Shown here: positions 32,391-40,290 of the stretch, piece by piece
How the letters are laid out: each line of letters opens with the position of its first letter
How positions within the stretch are numbered: position 1 is the stretch's first letter
DNA from: Adlercreutzia sp910585575
GTDB lineage: Bacteria; Actinomycetota; Coriobacteriia; Coriobacteriales; Eggerthellaceae
Assembly (NCBI RefSeq): GCF_951801035.1
Contig: NZ_CATOKT010000001.1
Length of the DNA: 64,000 nucleotides
Direction: 5' to 3' (one strand)
The notes under the pieces: generated by a model
Databases searched by the model: none
What the model was told of the DNA's origin: nothing
Seen by the model: the letters and a program-made list of their open reading frames with translations, nothing else
Translations under genes and position numbers: made by a program

Positions 32391-33416
32391 TCAGCACTCA
32401 TAGATGATAGAGCCGAACTGAGTGATATTCCCGTGCGTAACGCGACCGTACTCTCGGGCGAAAGCGCCATCTGAAAGTAGCGAGCGCAAGGCGCGCGCGA
32501 GGTGATCGTGCGGGCATCTTTTTGCGACAACGAGATCGAGCCATTCCCGTTGGAGCGGAACAAAGGCAACGCCGTCAATCTGAGCGCCGAGGGATTCTTC
32601 GACGACGGCAACATCGGCCCGTCCTGCAGCGACGGCCTGCATGGCGGCAAGCCCGCTGGGATAGATATCCTGATAACCCTCGATGGCGGCGGGACGGGCC
32701 TCGAGAGCCAAGAGCTTTTCGTCAAGAAGTACGCGCGCGCCGCACCCAAGGGGGCGGTTCGCTAATCGCAGACCGGGTCGTAGGAGCGCGCCCCACGAGG
32801 AGATGCCTCGAGGGTTTCCCGACGCGACGGCAAAGCCTTGCGAGCGACTAACCAGGCGCAGGACCACAACGGGCACCCCGGGTGCCAACCGCTGCACGTA
32901 GGGCACGTTGTAGGTGTTGGTGCGCTGATCGTAGAGGTGGATGAGAGCGCCGTCGACGCTGCCCTCATAGAGAGCCACTAGGGCGGCGTAGCTTTCGAGG
33001 GCAGCGCGTTCAATGGGCTGCCCCTCTTGCGTGAGGCGATCTGCGATAAGGTCAAGGGCCAGGCCTTGGCCGGCAAGCACGGCAGGGGCATGGGGCTCAG
33101 GGGCTTGCGTTGCGCTCGGATCGCCTTTGCAATGGCGAAGGGGCGCGGTGAAGAGCGCCGTGGAGATAGCGCCGGAAGGGCGGCGAGAGGATGTCTCGGC
33201 TGCCGGGAGGTACGAGTGAGGGGAGGCGAGCTTTTGTGTTTCTGCGCCGGTACGCTGGCGATGGCGATAGCGTTCGACGTCGTCTAAGGTGAAAAGCAGT
33301 TTGCGCCCCATGCGATACGACGGCAGGTCCCCCGATTTCGCCAGGGCGTACACGGCATTGCGACCGATGTGCAGCAGCGCTGCTACTTCTTCAGCTTTGA
33401 GGGCCTGGTCGTTCAT
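32391..33416 (-). CDS. Excisionase-type HTH plus periplasmic-binding-like domain regulator
   Basis: This 341-residue regulator has an N-terminal excisionase/MerR-like helix-turn-helix (KAEEVAALLHIGRNAVYALA, then PSYRMGRKLLF). A C-terminal PBP-like domain from about residue 115 contains GSVDGALIHLYDQRTNTYN and the GNPRGISSWGALLRPGLRLANR segment. This pairing is widespread in anaerobes next to molybdate or tungstate genes, where the PBP-like domain is thought to bind the oxyanion. It is divergent from the di-Mop protein at 33715, supporting a role in molybdate response. AAAGGAGG lies four bases before the ATG. The stop lies in an AT-rich intergenic region that follows the right-hand repeat. Confidence 0.82.
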   Translation of the reverse strand: MNDQALKAEEVAALLHIGRNAVYALAKSGDLPSYRMGRKLLFTLDDVERYRHRQRTGAETQKLASPHSYLPAAETSSRRPSGAISTALFTAPLRHCKGDPSATQAPEPHAPAVLAGQGLALDLIADRLTQEGQPIERAALESYAALVALYEGSVDGALIHLYDQRTNTYNVPYVQRLAPGVPVVVLRLVSRSQGFAVASGNPRGISSWGALLRPGLRLANRPLGCGARVLLDEKLLALEARPAAIEGYQDIYPSGLAAMQAVAAGRADVAVVEESLGAQIDGVAFVPLQREWLDLVVAKRCPHDHLARALRSLLSDGAFAREYGRVTHGNITQFGSIIYEC

Positions 33417-33434
33417 ATATCCTCCTTTAAGGAT

Positions 33435-33462
33435 ATTATATACAATTGAGGATAGTAATGAA
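33435..33462 (-). promoter_or_regulatory. Candidate promoter of the HTH/PBP regulator
   Basis: On the minus strand TTCATT (33457-33462) and TATAAT (33435-33440) are 16 bases apart. GGATA repeats overlap and flank the -10 element, as would suit autoregulation. The leader would be very short, because the ribosome site is at 33421-33428. Confidence 0.55.
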
Positions 33463-33714
33463 CTGAAGGCGGTATCCTGCGGCGAATTCGTAAGAAAGAA
33501 CAGCGTATTTCGGGGAGCAGGACGGAGCAGGTTCGCTCCGTCCTCTCAGGGCTCAGGGATGAATCGGGATGAAACGGGACGATGGTTGTGGAGAGCGGCC
33601 GCTACCGCCCCGGCGTCTCGTGCGGGAGCTTAAAGTGCTCCTTGCAACGAAGCGTCCGACAACCCGGACATCCCACGCTCGGCATCCCGAGCGCGACCGA
33701 AAGGAAACTACCTC

Positions 33715-34140
33715 ATGAAAATTTCTGCTCGCAACATCCTGAAGGGCACCGTCGAGAACGTGGCCGAGGGCGCCGTCAATGGCGTTGTGGCCATCAAGGT
33801 CGGCAACGACACCGTGAAGGCCGACATCACCATGGACGCCATCCGCGACCTGGGTCTGGAGTACGGCAAGGAGTGCTTCGCCATCGTGAAGGCCACCTCC
33901 GTGATGTTCGCCACCGGCGAGGATCGCCTCACTTGCCTGTCCGCCCGCAACCAGCTGGCTGGCACCGTGGTCGAGGTGCGCGAGGGCGCGGTGAACGGCC
34001 ACGTGGTCCTCGAGACCGCTGACGGCATCCGCATCAAGGGCTCCATCACCAACGAGGCCATCGAGAACCTGGGCCTGAAGGAGGGCGCGAAGGCGCTCGC
34101 CATCGTGAAGTCCACCGACGTGATGGTGGGCGTGGAGTAA
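33715..34140 (+). CDS. Di-Mop (TOBE) molybdate-binding protein
   Basis: This 141-residue cytoplasmic protein consists of two Mop domains in tandem. The first has SARNILKGTVENVAEGAVNG and the second SARNQLAGTVVEVREGAVNG, and each ends with an AIVKxTxVM-type strand. Mop/molbindin proteins bind several molybdate or tungstate ions and act in storage or homeostasis. AAAGGAAA precedes ATG 33715, and a strong terminator follows. The divergent neighbour is a PBP-type regulator likely to sense the same oxyanion. This fits the molybdenum enzymes elsewhere in the window. Confidence 0.92.
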   Translation: MKISARNILKGTVENVAEGAVNGVVAIKVGNDTVKADITMDAIRDLGLEYGKECFAIVKATSVMFATGEDRLTCLSARNQLAGTVVEVREGAVNGHVVLETADGIRIKGSITNEAIENLGLKEGAKALAIVKSTDVMVGVE

Positions 34141-34160
34141 ATCTCCTTCACCGAGCATTG

Positions 34161-34197
34161 ACGGCGGCCTCCTTTCGAAGGAGGCCGCCGTTTTTTG
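34161..34197 (+). terminator. Rho-independent terminator after the di-Mop gene
   Basis: ACGGCGGCCTCCTT and AAGGAGGCCGCCGT pair around TCG and are followed by TTTTTT. Confidence 0.93.
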
Positions 34198-34477
34198 TTG
34201 CAAAAATTGCGTTTCGTTAACCGTCGGTCAGACAGTGCGGGGCGCCTGGCGAGTGAAGAAGTGGCTGGTTGGGAAGAAACCCCAGATTGCCGCAATAGTC
34301 CGGTGAGGTGCAAAACGCGCGTGGGAGCGCAAGGCCGTTCCAAATCCTCGGGACTGCTAACAAAACGTAAAATATCGAGCGAAAAGAGGCGTCAATCTTC
34401 CCGCGCGCTTCAAAAGGAAGGCGTTCCTGCAGAGAAGTAGGGTAGTATGTTCGGGGAACTAGGGGAAAGGACCGACC
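34198..34477. other. Gene-free stretch before the PH-domain genes
   Basis: These 280 bases contain no credible gene or repeat. A TAGTAT at 34443-34448 could be the -10 element of the downstream operon, without a good -35. Confidence 0.4.
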
Positions 34478-34972
34478 ATGCGAGCAATGCCCTCGAATCA
34501 GTTGAACCCGCGTATCAAGAAGGTGTGGCGCATCAGCGATAGCATTTGGATTGCCATCCTGTTCCTGTGCTGCTTCACGCCGTTTGCGTTGATAGCGGTA
34601 TTTGATCCTCTCGAGGCCGAATGGGCCAGCGCCGTAGCGCTCATTGTCGCCATCGTGTGTCTCGCTCTCTTCGTTTTCATTGTGGTGGTGCTTCCGCCCA
34701 TTCGCTATGCGCGCTGGCGCTACGAGCTGACCGACGACTACCTGGACATTGCCCGGGGCATTTTCTGGCGCAAGCGTTTCATCATCCCGTTCATTCGCGT
34801 GCAGAACACCGACACGCGCCAAGGGCCGATCCTGCGCGCGTTCGGCCTGGCCAGCGTCACGGTGGCCACAGCTGCCGGTGAGCATGAGATCCCCGGATTG
34901 GGCATCGAAGAAGCCGACGTGCTGCGCGATCGTGCGGCCGAGCTTGCCCGCCTGGCACGAGAGGACGTGTAA
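34478..34972 (+). CDS. Bacterial PH (YdbS-like) membrane protein
   Basis: This 164-residue protein has two N-terminal helices (about 24-43 and 50-75) followed by a bPH2 domain (RYELTDDYLDIARGIFWRKR, then IPFIRVQNTDTRQGPILR). YdbS/YdbT-type proteins occur as pairs in Gram-positives and affect resistance to some antimicrobial peptides, by a mechanism that is not settled. AAAGGA precedes ATG 34478. The stop codon overlaps the next start as TAATG, so it forms a unit with the larger partner. Confidence 0.88.
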   Translation: MRAMPSNQLNPRIKKVWRISDSIWIAILFLCCFTPFALIAVFDPLEAEWASAVALIVAIVCLALFVFIVVVLPPIRYARWRYELTDDYLDIARGIFWRKRFIIPFIRVQNTDTRQGPILRAFGLASVTVATAAGEHEIPGLGIEEADVLRDRAAELARLAREDV

Positions 34973-36981
34973 TGAGCGGAAGCATGAGCGACAGTCGGCG
35001 CGGAGAGGGCGAAGCCCAGGTACAGGCCCAGTCCCAGCCCCAAGGACAAGTGCAGCCCCCGGCGGCCGCTGTCTCCGGGGTCGTTCCGTTTCCGTCGCCG
35101 CCGCAAGCCCCTCTGCAAAAGCATCACGTCCACCACTCCTATATGTGGCTGGAAAGCGTACGCACGGCCTTCATCATGGCCGTCATGATTGTCATCGCGA
35201 ACTTTTCTACTTTGGTGGGGCTGATGGCCGACGGCGAGCTGGACGGCTTGTCCGGCGGAGTGCTTCTGGCGCTCGTGGGCGGCGGCACGCTGTTCATCAT
35301 TGTCGTAGTGGTGGCCATCGTGGTGGTCGCGCGCCTCGTAAGTTACAAGCATCTCTACTTCACTGTCGGCCCCGACGAATTCACGCTGTATAGCGGCGTG
35401 TTCAACAAGAAGCGGGTGCATGTGCCCTATCAGCGCGTGCAGTCAGTGGATCAGCGGGCGACGCTGCTGCAGCGCATCTTCGGAGTATGCACGGTGGCCA
35501 TCGACACCGCCGGCGGGGCGGCGAACAAGGCCGTGGTGGTGCCCTACGTTACCAAGCAGCAGGCCGAATGGCTGCGCACCGAGCTGTACAACCACAAGAA
35601 CGCCCTGATAGCGGCATCCTCGGCGGCCGCCTCCGCCGCGCCCGTGTCGGCTTCGGCAGTAACGGGAGCCGCGCCCGCAGCGGGTGCCGCCGTGCCGGCT
35701 TCTGGGCTTGCCCCCTCGGCAACGGCCCCGGGCGCGGGGGCGCCCCCTGTCGTGCCGACATCCGGCAACGTGCTCGACATTGGCGATCGGGCCTGGAACG
35801 AGGTGGGGGGCCTCTTCGCCGGCGCCCCTATCGATACGGGTCAGGTTTCCTATGAATACGGTCTCACGAATAAGGAGCTGTTCCTCGCCGGCCTTTCGAA
35901 TACAACCTCGGTGGGTCTTATCATGGTGGGTCTTATCGCGGGAATTCTCCAGCTGGTGGGTTTTGTCTTCGACGTGTTCGGCGACACCGCCGACTCCATG
36001 GTGGAGGGCGCTCTGGCCTACGCGGGGTCGCAAGCGGCGGCTTACCTCATCGGCGGGGTGACCGTGGCGATCATCGTCATTGTGGTAGTGCTGTGGGTGC
36101 TTTCGGCCCTTGGCTCGTGCATCAGCTACGGCGGCTTCAAAGCGCGGCGTCGCGGTCAGCGCATCGAGGTGGAGTATGGGCTGCTTCAGCACACCTACCA
36201 GGGAGTTTCCGTCGATCGCGTGCAGTCGGTGGTCATCAAGCAAAGCTTCATCCGACGCCTTTTGGGCTACTGCGAGCTGTCTTTGGGCAAGATCGATGCG
36301 GCCGACGACACTGATGACGCAACGCGCAAGGGCTCGTTGGCTCAGCAGGGACTCGTCATTCACCCCTTCGTGAAAATGAACCGCGTGCCCGAGATCCTTG
36401 CGGGTCTTATTCCCGAGTTCGCCGACTTGCCGCGCGAGACGAAGCCGGTGGCTCCCGTTGCTCTGCGCCGGGCCGTGGTGCGCCGGAGCGTCCTGTACGG
36501 TGGCGGCTTCTGGCTGGGCGTGTGCATCGTGCTCGCGGCGTGGGGCCTGTCGTGGCTGGGTGCACAGGCTGAGATGGGCGCCTTGGCGCTCGACGCGGAG
36601 GAAACCTATTTAGTTGGTCTCGTGCTTACCTTCGGCAGCGGCATGGTCATCATTGGCGTCGTGCTGGCTGTCATCCTGTTCGTCGTCGACATCGTCGGCG
36701 CCGTGCTGTGGGCGCGCGAGTCGAGCTTTGCCTACAACCATCGGTTCATGCAAATAAGCAATGGCGGCTTCTCCCGCGAGACAATCAGCTTTCCGCGCCA
36801 GAAAATCCAATTCGGCTGCACACGCAGCAACCCCTTGCAGCGGCGCGCAGGCACCGATACGCTCATGGCCACCACGGCTGCCGGCTCTGGGGGCACCACC
36901 ACGACGCTCATCGACGTGGCCCATGACGATGCCATGGCGTGGCTCGACTGGGTGAAGCCAGGCGGGAATGTGGTAAAGTAG
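34972..36981 (+). CDS. Multi-domain bacterial PH (YdbT-like) membrane protein
   Basis: This 669-residue protein carries three bPH2-type segments with the signature ...FTLYSGVFNKKRVHVPYQRVQ (about 140-157), ...EVEYGLLQHTYQGVSVDRVQS (about 400-420) and SNGGFSRETISFPRQKIQ (about 600-617). Each is preceded by a pair of transmembrane helices, giving about six helices. A Ser/Ala/Pro-rich linker (about 210-270) separates the first segment from the rest. It is translationally coupled to the small YdbS-like partner. YdbS/YdbT pairs are broadly conserved, with reported effects on bacteriocin resistance; the role here is inferred. Confidence 0.85.
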   Translation: MSGSMSDSRRGEGEAQVQAQSQPQGQVQPPAAAVSGVVPFPSPPQAPLQKHHVHHSYMWLESVRTAFIMAVMIVIANFSTLVGLMADGELDGLSGGVLLALVGGGTLFIIVVVVAIVVVARLVSYKHLYFTVGPDEFTLYSGVFNKKRVHVPYQRVQSVDQRATLLQRIFGVCTVAIDTAGGAANKAVVVPYVTKQQAEWLRTELYNHKNALIAASSAAASAAPVSASAVTGAAPAAGAAVPASGLAPSATAPGAGAPPVVPTSGNVLDIGDRAWNEVGGLFAGAPIDTGQVSYEYGLTNKELFLAGLSNTTSVGLIMVGLIAGILQLVGFVFDVFGDTADSMVEGALAYAGSQAAAYLIGGVTVAIIVIVVVLWVLSALGSCISYGGFKARRRGQRIEVEYGLLQHTYQGVSVDRVQSVVIKQSFIRRLLGYCELSLGKIDAADDTDDATRKGSLAQQGLVIHPFVKMNRVPEILAGLIPEFADLPRETKPVAPVALRRAVVRRSVLYGGGFWLGVCIVLAAWGLSWLGAQAEMGALALDAEETYLVGLVLTFGSGMVIIGVVLAVILFVVDIVGAVLWARESSFAYNHRFMQISNGGFSRETISFPRQKIQFGCTRSNPLQRRAGTDTLMATTAAGSGGTTTTLIDVAHDDAMAWLDWVKPGGNVVK

Positions 36982-36986
36982 CGCCC

Positions 36987-37841
36987 ATGAATAAATCAGA
37001 CGACACTTCATCCAGCAAGCCCGCCTTTCTCGACTTCTTGCGCTCGGGGCGACGCGAAAGCGTTTCCGAGGACGAAATCAAGGATATGGTGGCCGACAAC
37101 GACGAGCTGCTGGAAGACGAGAAGCGCATGATCAACGATATCCTCGATTTGGGGGATATGACCGTGCGCGAAATTATGAAGCCCCGCGTAGACATGATCA
37201 TGGCCGAGGACGTGGAGCCCATTCGCACGGCGTTGGACCGCATGCGCGGTACCGGGTATTCGCGCCTGCCGGTGTACCACGAGGAAGTGGACGACGTCAT
37301 CGGCATTGTTTCGTACAAGGATCTCATCGGCCCCCTGCTCGACGGCCGCATGGACGGTCCCGTATCCGACTTCATGTACGAGCCCCTGTACGTGCCGGAA
37401 ACCAAGAATGTGCTGGCGCTGCTCAGCGAGCTGCAAGAGGCGCGCATGCAGATGGCCATCGTGGTGGATGAGTACGGCGGCACCGACGGTCTCATCACCA
37501 TGGAGGACATCGTCGAAGAGGTGGTGGGCGAAATTGCCGACGAAACCGACCGCGATCGCGATCTGGTCGTGCTGGTCGCCCCGGACCAGTGGCGCGTGGA
37601 CGGTCGCCTGCCGGTGGAGGACGCTATCGAACTTGGCTGGCCGCTGGAGGAATCGGACGATTACGAGACCATCGCCGGCTGGCTTATCGACCGCCTCGAC
37701 TATGTGCCCAAGGTGGGCGACGAGTTCATCGTCGACGGCTTCTCGTTCAAAATTGAGAAGATGCGCCGTTCGCGGATCTCGGTGATCCGCGTGAAGCGCC
37801 TTGATGAAGAAAGTTGTGGAGACGCCTCCACGACCGCCTAA
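36987..37841 (+). CDS. CorC/HlyC-like CBS-pair protein
   Basis: This 284-residue protein has a short acidic N-terminus and a CBS pair (MTVREIMKPRVDMIMAED near residue 55 and YVPETKNVLALLSELQ near 135, with IVVDEYGGTDGLITMEDI near 155). A C-terminal CorC_HlyC domain follows (DGRLPVEDAIELGW, then RSRISVIRVKRL). No DUF21 membrane domain is present, so it resembles soluble CorC rather than full-length hemolysin-C membrane proteins; CorC is linked to Mg/Co efflux. ATG 36987 begins six bases after the PH-domain gene. The frame could open upstream at 36939 but that would overlap the previous gene. Confidence 0.88.
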   Translation: MNKSDDTSSSKPAFLDFLRSGRRESVSEDEIKDMVADNDELLEDEKRMINDILDLGDMTVREIMKPRVDMIMAEDVEPIRTALDRMRGTGYSRLPVYHEEVDDVIGIVSYKDLIGPLLDGRMDGPVSDFMYEPLYVPETKNVLALLSELQEARMQMAIVVDEYGGTDGLITMEDIVEEVVGEIADETDRDRDLVVLVAPDQWRVDGRLPVEDAIELGWPLEESDDYETIAGWLIDRLDYVPKVGDEFIVDGFSFKIEKMRRSRISVIRVKRLDEESCGDASTTA

Positions 37842-38066
37842 AACCACATCGCTTTCACCTGCAGAAACGCTGAAAAAGCGGTTTGTCAAGCGAACAAAAC
37901 GTGAACGTCGGCCGCTGTCTTGAGGCCGAAAGCCACCAACTAGGCTAAAATAGCCGAAGTTGAAAAACAGCATACAGCCTTATTTGGGCAGCAAACTCCA
38001 CTCCACAATCCAACACGCTGCTTACCGCCCTGGCGGTTGGTTTCGTGCTGCCGAGAGAGGAAAACC

Positions 38067-38888
38067 TTGGTTACAAAGCGTAAACAAAATCACGGAGGAG
38101 CAGTGCTTCTTGTCGTCGCTGCTGCCTGCGTGCTTTCGCTGGTGGCCGTGGGCTTCTTCAATTTCGGTTGGGCCTCTGCAGGCTCCCACGATGTCGACGC
38201 CACCACCTTCGGTATCGAGCAGCAAAGTTCCCAGAAGGCCCCCGAGGCTTCTGATGTTTCTCCGGCCACCGTCGACGACAAGTCCGACGCGGAGGTGCTT
38301 CCCGTGCAGGATATCGCCGACAGCGCTTCCCTCGAGGTGGCCTCGTCGCGCGACGTCAGTGCCGGCGTGCAGGAAATCGCCGAGGAAGAGGAAGCCGCCC
38401 GCATTGCCGCGGAGGAAGCTGCCCGCGCCGCCGAGGAAGCGGCTATGCAGCGCGCCGCTGACAATCGCGCCCTGTACCTGAATGCCTTTGGCAGCCTGCC
38501 TGCCGGTGACGTCGATTTCTCCATCGGTGAAGAGGCCTTTATTGCCGAGTGGACCGAGCGCATCGACAACTACCTGTTCGGCAGCCCCTTAGCCGGCCAT
38601 GGCGAAACCTTCGCCCGCGCCGCTTGGGAAAACGGCATCGACCCCCGCTGGTCGCCGGCTATTTCCAACACGGAAAGCACGAAGGGCCGCGTCTGCTTCA
38701 AGCAGAACAACGCCTGGGGCTGGGATCAAACCAACTGGGCCGACTGGGATCAGGCCATCAACGCCCACGTGGCAGGCTTGGCTCGGGGCTACGGCTTCAC
38801 CATCAGCTATTCCTACGCGCAGCGTTACTGCCCTCCAAACTATGACAACTGGTACCGCGATACGCTAAATCAGATGACGCTCATCTAA
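38067..38888 (+). CDS. Exported lysozyme-like/transglycosylase-like protein
   Basis: This 273-residue protein has a membrane segment near residue 15-35 (VLLVVAAACVLSLVAVGFF), then an acidic Ala/Glu-rich stalk (about 100-140) that should form a coiled coil. The C-terminal domain (about 160-273) contains GETFARAAWENGIDPRWSPA and NTESTKGRVCF, a lysozyme-like pattern in which the Glu of NTEST would be catalytic. It is probably anchored and acts on peptidoglycan (inference). The start is TTG 38067 because AGAGG lies six bases upstream; a TTG at 38037 has none. A palindrome GGCTAAAATAGCC (37943-37955) overlaps a possible -10 about 110 bases upstream. A hairpin terminator follows. Confidence 0.7.
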   Translation: MVTKRKQNHGGAVLLVVAAACVLSLVAVGFFNFGWASAGSHDVDATTFGIEQQSSQKAPEASDVSPATVDDKSDAEVLPVQDIADSASLEVASSRDVSAGVQEIAEEEEAARIAAEEAARAAEEAAMQRAADNRALYLNAFGSLPAGDVDFSIGEEAFIAEWTERIDNYLFGSPLAGHGETFARAAWENGIDPRWSPAISNTESTKGRVCFKQNNAWGWDQTNWADWDQAINAHVAGLARGYGFTISYSYAQRYCPPNYDNWYRDTLNQMTLI

Positions 38889-38897
38889 ATTAATGAG

Positions 38898-38923
38898 AAA
38901 ATGCCGAAAGGCATTTTCTTTTA
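38898..38923 (+). terminator. Rho-independent terminator after the lysozyme-like gene
   Basis: GAAAATGCC and GGCATTTTC form a nine-base stem with a GAAA tetraloop, followed by TTTTA. It lies just upstream of the TrkA ribosome site, so partial read-through is possible. Confidence 0.8.
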
Positions 38924-38942
38924 TAGGGAGGATCGCGACGTC

Positions 38943-39605
38943 ATGAGCAATGTGATTGTGGTAGGGTGCGGGCGCGTGGGCTCGCAGCTGGCCAACATGC
39001 TTTCCGATAACGGCAACAATGTCTGTTGCATTGACAAGAATGCCGACGCCTTTGCCAACCTGGGGCGCAACTTCAACGGCTCCACGGTGCAGGGCGTGGG
39101 CTTCGACGAGGACGTGCTCATTCGCGCCGGTGTCGAGGAATGCGACGTGCTGGCTGCCGTCACCCAGTTCGACAACGCTAACCTTATGTGCGCGGAGGTG
39201 GCCAACCACCTGTTCGGCGTGCCCCACGTTATCTCGCGCCTATACAACCCCGACCACGAGCGCGCTTACATGCAGCTTGGCATCGACTATGTGTGCGGTA
39301 CCTCCCTGGTCGCCGAGGACGTGTTCTCGAAGATCGTCTCGGGGCATGGCTCCCATATCGACACCTTCGGCGAGTTCGAGGTGCTGCGCTTCACTCTCGA
39401 TTTGTCGAGCCGCGACAACAACAAGACCATCCGCGTGTCCGAACTGGAGCGCGACCACGAAGTGCGCATCATCGCGTTCGAGCGCGCCGACGGGTCGGCT
39501 TCGTCCATTCCCACTCCCGACTCGCTGCTCTATGCCGGCGACTCGGTGCTGGCCTGCGTGCGTCACGACGTCATCGCCCAGTTCTCGCGCTATATTCTCG
39601 ACTAG
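38943..39605 (+). CDS. trkA: TrkA family potassium uptake regulatory protein (first copy)
   Basis: This 220-residue cytoplasmic protein has an N-terminal Rossmann RCK domain (VIVVGCGRVGSQLANML, GxGxxG motif at residues 8-13) and a C-terminal TrkA_C domain (about 140-220). Such proteins gate Trk/Ktr potassium channels in response to NAD(H) or ATP. GGAGG lies ten bases before ATG 38943. The next gene is a second TrkA protein, and no TrkH/KtrB membrane subunit is present in the window, so the channel gene must be elsewhere. Confidence 0.92.
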   Translation: MSNVIVVGCGRVGSQLANMLSDNGNNVCCIDKNADAFANLGRNFNGSTVQGVGFDEDVLIRAGVEECDVLAAVTQFDNANLMCAEVANHLFGVPHVISRLYNPDHERAYMQLGIDYVCGTSLVAEDVFSKIVSGHGSHIDTFGEFEVLRFTLDLSSRDNNKTIRVSELERDHEVRIIAFERADGSASSIPTPDSLLYAGDSVLACVRHDVIAQFSRYILD

Positions 39606-39613
39606 GAGTTCCT

Positions 39614-40285
39614 ATGTACGTTGTTATCGCCGGCGGCGGCAAAATCGGATCCTACCTGGCCTCAATTCTGCTGAAAAGCGGAAACGACGTGGCCGTCATC
39701 GAGCAGAAGCTGGCCACGGCCGACCGCTTGTCGGTGCAGCTTGAGGGGCGTTATTTGGTCATTCACGGCGACGGCTGCGATTCCCGCTACCAAGAGGATG
39801 CGGGCATTCGCGGGGCCGACGTGTTCGTAGCCACCACGGGCCAGGACGACTCCAACCTGGTGTCGTGCGAAATTGCCCAGCGCGTCTTCCACGTGCCGCG
39901 CTGCATCGCCCGCGTGAACAACCCGAAAAACGAGCGCATCTTCCGCGAAGTGGGCATCGAGTGCGTGTCATCCACCACGCTCATCGCCAACCTTATCGAG
40001 GAAGAGGCGCTGCTTGGCTCGGTGAGCGTCGTCTCGTCGCTTAACCACGGCAATGTGGCCTTGGCCGAGGTGGTGGTGCCGTCCATGAAGCACTTCTCCA
40101 ACGACGACGGCGTGCTCATCGAGGAAATCCCCCTGCCGCCCAATGCCATTATTGCCGCTGTGGCCTCAAAGGGCGATGTCGAGGTGGCCAACGAGGAAAG
40201 CCTACTGTTCCCGGGCGACAAGGCTATTGTCGTTGCCGACGAAGACGTGCTCGACGACGTGCGCCTGGCATTCAAGGGGCTCTAA
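39614..40285 (+). CDS. trkA: TrkA family potassium uptake regulatory protein (second copy)
   Basis: This 223-residue protein begins MYVVIAGGGKIGSYLASILL, with GGGKIGS as nucleotide-binding loop, and ends with a TrkA_C domain (VEVANEESLLFPGDKAIVV near residue 190). AGGAG precedes ATG 39614, eight bases after the first copy's stop codon. The frame is open far upstream (to 39188), but that part is a shadow of the first copy. Tandem TrkA genes can encode the two RCK subunits of one gating ring. No TrkH accompanies them. Confidence 0.92.
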   Translation: MYVVIAGGGKIGSYLASILLKSGNDVAVIEQKLATADRLSVQLEGRYLVIHGDGCDSRYQEDAGIRGADVFVATTGQDDSNLVSCEIAQRVFHVPRCIARVNNPKNERIFREVGIECVSSTTLIANLIEEEALLGSVSVVSSLNHGNVALAEVVVPSMKHFSNDDGVLIEEIPLPPNAIIAAVASKGDVEVANEESLLFPGDKAIVVADEDVLDDVRLAFKGL

Positions 40286-40290
40286 GGAGA

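Noticed and set aside
37842..38066. Possible c-di-AMP (ydaO) riboswitch before the lysozyme-like and trkA genes
   Set aside because: The gene context is suggestive, but the conserved core elements of that riboswitch could not be found.
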